Of a DNA stretch of 64,000 bases, positions 57,527 through 64,000 are shown in pieces. Position numbers and translations under genes: made by a program. The DNA is taken from contig JAUVVA010000001.1 of assembly GCA_030604905.1 (NCBI GenBank), positions 1-64,000 of the forward strand, written 5' to 3'. The stretch is from Verrucomicrobiota bacterium. Its GTDB lineage: Bacteria > Verrucomicrobiota > Verrucomicrobiia > Opitutales > Opitutaceae. The stretch's first letter is position 1; every line of letters begins with the position of its first letter. The notes under the pieces were generated by a model. It saw only the letters and a program-made list of their open reading frames with translations. It made no database searches and was not told where the DNA came from.

Positions 57527-58618
57527 TCAGGTCGTCGCGCGGGTGGTGTCGCCCTGCACGAGGTGGGTCGGTAGCAGCAGGCTCACGCCGGAGGACACGG
57601 CGCGGAGGGCGCGCTGGGCGAGAAGGTGCACGGCGGCGGCACCGAGCGCCTCGTCATCGGTCTCGGCGGAGGTCGGGTGGAGAATGCCGGACTGCCGGAC
57701 GCGCACGCCGCCATGGCAGCCGGTCACGCTGACCTGACCGGGGACCTCGACTCCGACGGAGCGGAGGGCGAGCGCGAGGGCCTGGGCCAGCACGAAACTG
57801 GAGCAGACCCAGGCCTTGACGCCGGAGCGAACGCGGGCTCGCACGGCCGGGAGGTGAGCCGCGAGATCCGGCGGAAGAAAGGAGGCGGCGGCCGCGTCGG
57901 GCACGGTGATGAGATCCTCGGCGGCAAAGGGCAGACCGATCTCCGTCAATGCGGCGACAAAGGCGCCATAACGGGTGCGGGCCCAGCTGAAGCTGGGGCT
58001 GAAGCCAAAGAAACCGAGGCGCTTGTGTCCCTCGGCGGCGAGGTGGGCGACGATCTGGCGCAGGCCCATGTCCTCGTCGGGCCCGACCACGTCGACCGGC
58101 AGGCCGGGGTAGCGGTGGACGATGGAGATGGCGGGACGATCCGCCGCGACGCGGGCGACGACCTCCTCGGGCCAGCGGTGAATGAAGATCACGCCGGCGA
58201 GATCCGGGAGCCGCAAGGCGGGGGGAGTGCGGCCGGGCTGAAAGAGCTCGGCCGCTTCCTCGGGTGTGCAGTGGTGGGAGAAAACACCGATGTTATGCGC
58301 CTGGGCGGAGCGGCTGATGCCGGCGAGGTAGCCTTGTTGACTGGCGCTGCTGACGGACTGGGCGAGCGTGAGCAGGTGGCGGATGCGGCCCGAGGCTCCC
58401 TCGGCGGCGGCCTTGGCTTCGGCTCGGCCTCGGACCGCGTAGCCGAGGCGGGCGGCCTCGGTCTGCACTTTGAGACGGGTGGCGGGATGGATGCCGGGGT
58501 GATCGCGAAGGGCGCGGGAGACGGTGGAGATGGCGATCCCCAGCGAGCGGGCGATGGACTCGAGGTTCGCAGGGGGGGAGTCGACGGGGGAGGGCTTGGT
58601 CTGGGCGCGGCGTGGCAT
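57527..58618 (-). CDS. LacI-family transcriptional regulator
   Basis: NLESIARSLGIAISTVSRALRDHPGIHPATRLKVQTEAARLGYAVRG. Confidence 0.93.
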   Translation of the reverse strand: MPRRAQTKPSPVDSPPANLESIARSLGIAISTVSRALRDHPGIHPATRLKVQTEAARLGYAVRGRAEAKAAAEGASGRIRHLLTLAQSVSSASQQGYLAGISRSAQAHNIGVFSHHCTPEEAAELFQPGRTPPALRLPDLAGVIFIHRWPEEVVARVAADRPAISIVHRYPGLPVDVVGPDEDMGLRQIVAHLAAEGHKRLGFFGFSPSFSWARTRYGAFVAALTEIGLPFAAEDLITVPDAAAASFLPPDLAAHLPAVRARVRSGVKAWVCSSFVLAQALALALRSVGVEVPGQVSVTGCHGGVRVRQSGILHPTSAETDDEALGAAAVHLLAQRALRAVSSGVSLLLPTHLVQGDTTRATT

Positions 58619-58693
58619 GCGTGATGGCCGCGAGCGTGGGGCCACACGCGCCGAGGTCAACGCAAGGGGAGGAGCGCGAAAAGGCGGCCGGAT

Positions 58694-58915
58694 TCAGTCG
58701 CGGCCGGCGAAGGAGGCTTCGCGGCCGGGCCGAGCGAGGTGGGCGGAGAGCTCGTGCACGCTGAGCTCGTTGCGCAGCCGGTGGGCGAGCTTGATGATGA
58801 TTTGCTCGGTTTCGGGCGGCGTGCCGGGTATGCCGAGGAAAATCTCCAGCCGCTCGATCTGCGCGGCGAGGGAACGAATGTGTTCGGGGTAGTGGTTCCA
58901 GGCGGGCCGGTTCAT
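58694..58915 (-). CDS. Small hypothetical protein (73 aa)
   Basis: MNRPAWNHYPEHIRSLAAQIERLEIFLGIPGTPPETEQIIIKLAHRLRNELSVHELSAHLARPGREASFAGRD; fits between co-directional genes. Confidence 0.55.
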   Translation of the reverse strand: MNRPAWNHYPEHIRSLAAQIERLEIFLGIPGTPPETEQIIIKLAHRLRNELSVHELSAHLARPGREASFAGRD

Positions 58916-58940
58916 CGCTGGGGGCAAGGCGAAGGCAGGT

Positions 58941-59477
58941 TTAGAGGTTGACGGTGGACTCGGACAAAAGCTCCAGCAGGTGCGCGCGCTCGATGCAGGG
59001 CAGGTCGTGGGCGCGGGCGAGGCGTGCGTTGGCGGCGGCGGGGTCGAGGAGTTGCCAGGCGCCCAGCACTTCGGCGAAGGCGCTGCGGCGCAGACCGGGG
59101 TCCGAGATGCGTTCGGTTTCGTCGGCGAGGTCGGCGATGCGGGGCAGGAGGCGATCAAGCTGTCGGGCGAGCGCGAGACGCGCGGCGTCGAGCTCGGCGG
59201 ACGCGGGCTGGCGGGAGATCCAGTCGAGGGCGGCGGCGGGATGGCGGGCGACCCAAGCGGGCAGGGCTTCCTCGTCGGGATCGGGGCGCTCGGGACGGAC
59301 GGCGGCCGTGGTCGCCGCGGAAGCGGGACCGGAGAACGGGGTCACGGGTGCGGGCGGCGGGCGGAGGGCGGGCACGCCGCAGGCGAGGACGAGCAGGCCG
59401 CCGGCGAGGGTCCACGCCATGCGACGGAGGGTCTTGCGGGCCGGCTGGCGACGGGAACGGGGGCGGAGCGGGCTCAT
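58941..59477 (-). CDS. Hypothetical membrane-anchored helical protein
   Basis: TM segment TLAGGLLVLACGVPAL; helical WxxxHPAAALDWI / AWQLLDPAAANARL-type repeats; 4-nt ATGA overlap with upstream gene. Confidence 0.6.
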   Translation of the reverse strand: MSPLRPRSRRQPARKTLRRMAWTLAGGLLVLACGVPALRPPPAPVTPFSGPASAATTAAVRPERPDPDEEALPAWVARHPAAALDWISRQPASAELDAARLALARQLDRLLPRIADLADETERISDPGLRRSAFAEVLGAWQLLDPAAANARLARAHDLPCIERAHLLELLSESTVNL

Positions 59478-61675
59478 TGTTCGAGCACGGCGGAGGTGCG
59501 GAAGCTGTTGTCGTGATCGTCGGCGAGCGGGCTGCTGACGGCGATCATGTGGCCGTAGGCGGGCACGAGGTCGGCGACGGCGGCGGTGCCGCTGGTGACG
59601 GTGACGGGCGAAACGGTGTCGGACCAGCTGCGGTGGAGCGAGGTGGGCTGGGGGGCGGAGCCGACGATGAAGCTGCCGGTGTAGTTGCGGTTGGTGGCGC
59701 CGAGATTCTGCACGATGCGGAAGCGCCTGTTGCCCTCGTGGAACTGGAGGACGGCGAAGTGAGCGTGGCCGGGGACGACGTTGATCACGCTCGGGGCGTA
59801 GGCGACGCCGGCGCGGGTGATCTCGACGGTGATCCAGCGGCGGCCCTCGCCGGTGGCGAAGCTGCGGGCGGTATCCTCGGGTGTATCGAGCTTGTTGATA
59901 CGGAGGAGGGCGGAGAAGGTGTCCGCGGAGTTGGGGTCCGAGATGCCGATGCGCTGCTGGAGCATGGTGCCGAGCGGTGAGGAGTGGTTGCCCGCGTGGA
60001 TCTTCGCCCGGAGCTCGCCGAAGGAGAAGACGTTGGAGGAGGCGTCGTTCAGCAGATCGTGATAGGACCCCATGATGTTGAGGCGGCCGCCGGTGAAGAC
60101 GAGGCGGGTGTCGAGGCCGTAGACGGTGGCGGGGGCGTCGTTGTGGATCTGCAGGATGCCGACGAGGCGCTCGGGGGTGAGGACCCAGACCTGGTGGCCG
60201 ATCCAGGGGGTGGCGTCGGCGTCCCAGTTGGTGGTGGCGTCGGAGCTGGTGCGCTTGGAGACGCGGTAGGTGGAGGAGACGGTGCCGAAGTTTTTGCGGG
60301 TGATGACGCGGGTCTGCTCGTCCTGGGTGAGGAAGCGCCAGCGGTCGCCGCGGTTGTAGTTGGTGTCGGCGCCGGCGGTCTCCTTGAACTCCATGCAGAT
60401 GGTGTCGAGGGCGCCCTTGAGGCGGGTGTTGCCGACCACGGGGTCGCCGAGGACGAAGGCGCCGACGAGGGTGCCCTTGCCGACCATGCGGCCCTGGTAG
60501 GGCTGGGCGTCGGAGTAGGCCTTTTCCTCGGGGCCGCCGCGCTGGACGTCGCGGCCGTTTACGGTCCAGCCCCAGTTGGCGGAGCGGTGGCGCGGGCCCT
60601 GGATGTTGCCGTCGAAGAAGACGCCGACCTCGGTGGGCGGGGTGAGGAGTTGGCGGTTGGGCTGGTAGAGGATGGTGTTGAGCAGCTCGGTCGAGGACGC
60701 GGTCTCGGCGTGGCGGCCGAAGTGGTAGTTGTAGCCGTCGTCGTAGAGGTAGGCTTTCCACAAGCAGGCCGGTCGGTTGTGCCGGTTGTTATACATGTGC
60801 TTGTAGGGGATGTTGGAGGACTGCTCGGTGAAGCCGCAGGGCTCGTTGGAGACGAGGCTGTAGCGGCGGGTGGCGTCGAGCGCGGCCTTCACGGTCGGCG
60901 AGCCGGTGAGCTTCCACCACCAGATGTAGTTTTTGACGGCCTCCTCGTGGTAGGAGGCGACCTCGCCCCAGAAGCCGACGTAGCGGGTGCCGCCGTCGGC
61001 GAGCCAGGTCTTGGTCATCACGCCGTCGATGGCGGCGCGGGCTTTTTCGGCGCGGGCGAGGTTGGTGGCGTCGCCGACGGCGAGGCCTCCGAAGTAGACG
61101 GCCTTGGCTAGACGGATGTCGCCGTTGAGCCAGACTTGGGCGAGCACGCCGGGGTTTTGATCGTAGATGAGTCCGCTGGCGGGGTTGAAGGTGAGGATGG
61201 AGTTGCTGTTAAGGGAGAGACCCGAGTGGTAGGTGGAGAGACGCGCGGCGGAGATCTCGGCCGGGCGGTGGGTCTTCATCAGCAGCACGGCGTAGGCGGC
61301 CTGCCAGGACCAGCCGATGTCACGGCGGCCGATGTTGTTGGCGGAGTTGCCGAGGCGGTGATCGAGGAGAACGAAGAGACGGTCGCGGTAGGCGGTGTTG
61401 TTGTGCACCGGACTGTCGGGCGCGAGGTAGGCGTAGGCGGCGAGAAGCATCTCGTCGCCGGCCTTGAAGGAGTCGGGTTCGGGCGTGCTGTTGTTGATCT
61501 TCACGCCGTTGAAGACGCGGGCGTAGTTGGGGCTGGCCTCGTTTAGGTCGAGAAGGTCGGTCGGCGCGGCGGAGACGGAGGGCGCGGCGAGCAGGGCGAC
61601 GGAAGCGGCGAGCAGGCCGAGAAGGCGGCGGGAGGCCGCGCGGAAGGACGACGCAGGGGTGATGCGGACGCTCAT
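59474..61675 (-). CDS. Large secreted protein, possibly alpha/alpha-toroid polysaccharide lyase-like
   Basis: Signal peptide LLGLLAASVALLAAPSVSAAP; helical N-terminal half, beta-rich C-terminal half; family not confidently recognised. Confidence 0.5.
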   Translation of the reverse strand: MSVRITPASSFRAASRRLLGLLAASVALLAAPSVSAAPTDLLDLNEASPNYARVFNGVKINNSTPEPDSFKAGDEMLLAAYAYLAPDSPVHNNTAYRDRLFVLLDHRLGNSANNIGRRDIGWSWQAAYAVLLMKTHRPAEISAARLSTYHSGLSLNSNSILTFNPASGLIYDQNPGVLAQVWLNGDIRLAKAVYFGGLAVGDATNLARAEKARAAIDGVMTKTWLADGGTRYVGFWGEVASYHEEAVKNYIWWWKLTGSPTVKAALDATRRYSLVSNEPCGFTEQSSNIPYKHMYNNRHNRPACLWKAYLYDDGYNYHFGRHAETASSTELLNTILYQPNRQLLTPPTEVGVFFDGNIQGPRHRSANWGWTVNGRDVQRGGPEEKAYSDAQPYQGRMVGKGTLVGAFVLGDPVVGNTRLKGALDTICMEFKETAGADTNYNRGDRWRFLTQDEQTRVITRKNFGTVSSTYRVSKRTSSDATTNWDADATPWIGHQVWVLTPERLVGILQIHNDAPATVYGLDTRLVFTGGRLNIMGSYHDLLNDASSNVFSFGELRAKIHAGNHSSPLGTMLQQRIGISDPNSADTFSALLRINKLDTPEDTARSFATGEGRRWITVEITRAGVAYAPSVINVVPGHAHFAVLQFHEGNRRFRIVQNLGATNRNYTGSFIVGSAPQPTSLHRSWSDTVSPVTVTSGTAAVADLVPAYGHMIAVSSPLADDHDNSFRTSAVLEQ

Positions 61676-61756
61676 GGGGCGAGGGGGTCGGGGGTGGGGA
61701 AATCCGCGCCGGTGCGGGCGCGGGGCGGGGCTGACGCGGACGAAGGGGGCTTATCC

Positions 61757-61775
61757 GTAGTGAAAGAAACACTAC
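61757..61775. promoter_or_regulatory. Inverted repeat upstream of 59474-61675 gene
   Basis: GTAGTG-AAAGAAA-CACTAC, 82 bp upstream of the minus-strand start and next to an AraC gene. Confidence 0.3.
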
Positions 61776-61790
61776 TAGCCCGCGGCGCGG

Positions 61791-62621
61791 TCAACGGCGC
61801 GCGAGGCCCGTTTCGCGCCCGGGGGCGCGCGATGAGCGTTTTTCACCAAACAGTCCGCGCCATTCGGTGGGCGTGAGGCCGCAGGCGACGCGGAAGGCGT
61901 GGCAGAGCGTGCTGCAACTGGCGAAGCCGCTCTCGTCGGCGACTGCCTCGAGCTTGGCGTCGCTCGCGATCAGGCGCTCGGCGGCGACCTCGAGCTGGAT
62001 GCGGCTCATCCACTCCTTCGGGGAGCAGCCCGCGGCGCTGGCGAAGAGGCGACGCAGGGTGGGCTGGCTGACGCCGAGGACGTGGGCGATCTCGCGGACG
62101 CCGGGGCGTTCGTGGAAGTGCGTGCGGAGCCAGTATTCGGCGGCGCGGATGCGGAGTTCCGGGGAGAGGGAGGAGTTCTCGAGGGAGCGGGCGGAAAGGA
62201 GAAGGATGGCGAGGTCCATCAAGGCCCGTTGGGCGTGAAATTCGAGCAGCGGGTCGCCGTGCCACCAGCGCGGTTGAAGATCGCGGGCGAGACGCGAGAG
62301 GCGGGGGAGATCGCCGGAGGCGAGCTCCACGCCGAACCAGCCTCCGCCCGACCGGGCGAGCTTGGCGACGGCCTCGGGAACCGCGTCGAAGTGGAAGACG
62401 GCGATGGCGCAGGGCTGGCGTGGCTCGCCGGCCCAGCCGTGGGTGCAGCCGGGCGCGAAGACCCAAAGGGTGCGCGAGCGCGGAGCGACGGCGGGGCCTC
62501 CGGGAAAGGTGGGCGCGAGGCGGCCGCGGGTCACCGCGTAGATTTCCCAGTGCGGGCGCGAGATCGGGGCGAGCGGGTGGTCGCCGAAATCGCGCGGGCC
62601 TTGGCTGACGTAGGTGAGCAT
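61791..62621 (-). CDS. AraC-family transcriptional regulator
   Basis: GVREIAHVLGVSQPTLRRLFASAAGCSPKEWMSRIQLEVAAERLIASDAKLEAVADESGFASCSTLCHAFRVACGLTPTEWRG. Confidence 0.93.
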   Translation of the reverse strand: MLTYVSQGPRDFGDHPLAPISRPHWEIYAVTRGRLAPTFPGGPAVAPRSRTLWVFAPGCTHGWAGEPRQPCAIAVFHFDAVPEAVAKLARSGGGWFGVELASGDLPRLSRLARDLQPRWWHGDPLLEFHAQRALMDLAILLLSARSLENSSLSPELRIRAAEYWLRTHFHERPGVREIAHVLGVSQPTLRRLFASAAGCSPKEWMSRIQLEVAAERLIASDAKLEAVADESGFASCSTLCHAFRVACGLTPTEWRGLFGEKRSSRAPGRETGLARR

Positions 62622-62647
62622 GGGAATGCGTGACCCACGTCGGGGGC

Positions 62648-64000
62648 TTACCAGCCGCGGCGGGTCAGCTCGGCGGCGAGAAGCTCGGCGATGAGTTGCT
62701 GGCCGGCGTCGTTGAAGTGGACGTTGTCGGAGCGGAGGCTGGCGGGCGGGATGTCGGCGGCGCGGTTGGCCTGGTCGGCGGGCGAGGAGTTGGCGGCGCG
62801 GATGAGGGCGGTGCGCACGTCCACGAAATTGTCCGGAAACTCCTGACGGAGGAGTTGGTTCAGGTTGACCGTGCCGATGTAGTATTGGTTGCCGATGGTC
62901 TCGCCGCCGGTGGCGTTGTCGCCGTTGGTGACGGAGACGATGAGGAAGCGCGCGTCGAGGGCCTTGATGTGCTCCACGGCGGCGCGGATGTCGGCGTAGA
63001 CCTCGTGGGGGCGGGCGTTGTTGTTGCGGCCCATCCAGAGGATGAAGGTGTCGGCGTCGCGATCGGTGTGGGTGCGGAGAGCGAGATCGGTGGCGCCGCC
63101 GGGGTGGGTCCAGTCGAAGACGAAGGGGCCTTGGAGGGCGGTGGGCGCGGCGAAGTCGGCGCTCAGGGAGACGAGGGTGCGGGCCGGTTTGCCGAGGATG
63201 ACGCCGCTGAAGGTGTGGGTGGTGGAGAGGGCGGGGCCGCCGGGGGTGGCGGCGAGGGAGAAGCCCTCGGAGTCGGCCGCGACGACATGGTAGAGCTGGT
63301 GGGCGAAGAAGGCGGGCGGGGCGGCGCCGGGGCGGAAGGAGGCGGTGTCGCCGTTGACGAAATCGTGGTTTGGCGAGGTGAAGCGGGAGGTGTTGGCGGC
63401 GATGGAGAACGTGACGTCGTCGGCGACGAGGGAGACACCGGCGGCGTCGGCGCCGCGCACGAAGTAGGTTTTGCCGACGATGAGGGGCGAGGGCAGCGGG
63501 CCGGCGGGAAAGTGGACGACGTCGCCGTTGGCGAAGGGGTGCCCGGCGGCGAGGAGACGGGTGGCGTTGGCGGCGCGGTTGGACGTGACGGTGGCGGCGA
63601 GCGGGGTGGAGGACTCGCCGATTTTCACGCCGCGGTTGAAGAACTCGACGCGGGAGATGTTGGCGATGGTGGCGGCCTGGGTGGCGCGGGCGGCGCCGGA
63701 GGCGGGATTCATCACGCGGGCGTGGGTGGTGCGCGAGGCGACGATGCGAACGGAGGTGCCGGCGGGAGTGGAGGCGGCGAAGGCGGGGAAGGGCGAGGTG
63801 AGGGTGAGGCCGCGCAGGCGGTCGGCGATTTGCAGGGAGGTGTCGCCGCCGATGCCGCAGTTTAGCACGGTGCGGCCGGGGAGAAGCGTGAGCAATTTCT
63901 CGGCGTAGGTGCCGGGGTTGCCGGTGAGGCTGTCGCCCCAGCAGACGATGCGCGGCGAAGGCGTGACGGGGACCCGCGGGGTGGCTTGAAGGCGGTAGAA
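62648..64000 (-). CDS. SGNH/GDSL-type hydrolase with internal beta-module insertion, truncated at window end
   Basis: Reading frame stays open to base 64000: FYRLQATPRVPVTPSPRIVCWGDSLTGNPGTYAEKL; block V SDNVHFNDAG; the ORF-track start at 63895 is a TTG inside the gene. Confidence 0.85.
   Translation of the reverse strand, partial: FYRLQATPRVPVTPSPRIVCWGDSLTGNPGTYAEKLLTLLPGRTVLNCGIGGDTSLQIADRLRGLTLTSPFPAFAASTPAGTSVRIVASRTTHARVMNPASGAARATQAATIANISRVEFFNRGVKIGESSTPLAATVTSNRAANATRLLAAGHPFANGDVVHFPAGPLPSPLIVGKTYFVRGADAAGVSLVADDVTFSIAANTSRFTSPNHDFVNGDTASFRPGAAPPAFFAHQLYHVVAADSEGFSLAATPGGPALSTTHTFSGVILGKPARTLVSLSADFAAPTALQGPFVFDWTHPGGATDLALRTHTDRDADTFILWMGRNNNARPHEVYADIRAAVEHIKALDARFLIVSVTNGDNATGGETIGNQYYIGTVNLNQLLRQEFPDNFVDVRTALIRAANSSPADQANRAADIPPASLRSDNVHFNDAGQQLIAELLAAELTRRGW

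Noticed and set aside
1-64000. CRISPR arrays, IS elements, phage genes, tRNA or rRNA
   Set aside because: No repeat-spacer structure, transposase or integrase ORF, or recognisable RNA gene was seen; a tRNAscan/Infernal run would be needed to exclude small RNAs.

Overview
GC-rich chromosomal window, best read as a verrucomicrobial (Opitutaceae-like) polysaccharide-utilisation region. The taxonomic call is an inference from PEP-CTERM proteins ending IPEP..RRRR, DNRLRE domains, prepilin-like DG proteins and GH content; no rRNA or marker gene is present. After a truncated cysN and a NUDIX hydrolase I support about 43 genes: six GH74/BNR-type beta-propeller proteins, GH26, GH1, GH30-like and GH50-like enzymes, a heparinase II/III-type lyase, an SGNH hydrolase running off the window end, a cytochrome P450, a Gfo/Idh/MocA oxidoreductase, an amidohydrolase, a PHP phosphatase, five LacI and two AraC regulators, four prepilin-like proteins, five PEP-CTERM proteins and four DNRLRE proteins. 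No transporter, SusC/D, exosortase, tRNA, rRNA, IS element or CRISPR array was recognised. The most interesting signal is that local regulators, short palindromic motifs and prepilin-like genes appear linked. One motif family (GGMAA-CGNN-TTKCC) occurs at four intergenic sites across 15-23.4 kb around one LacI gene. A second (TTNTA-CCRR-TAWAA) occurs upstream of GH74, two prepilins and a LacI/GH30 divergent pair. A third (TGCAAATTGAA) occurs near an AraC gene and a prepilin. I also see two dispersed intergenic repeat families. All motif and homology calls were made by eye.
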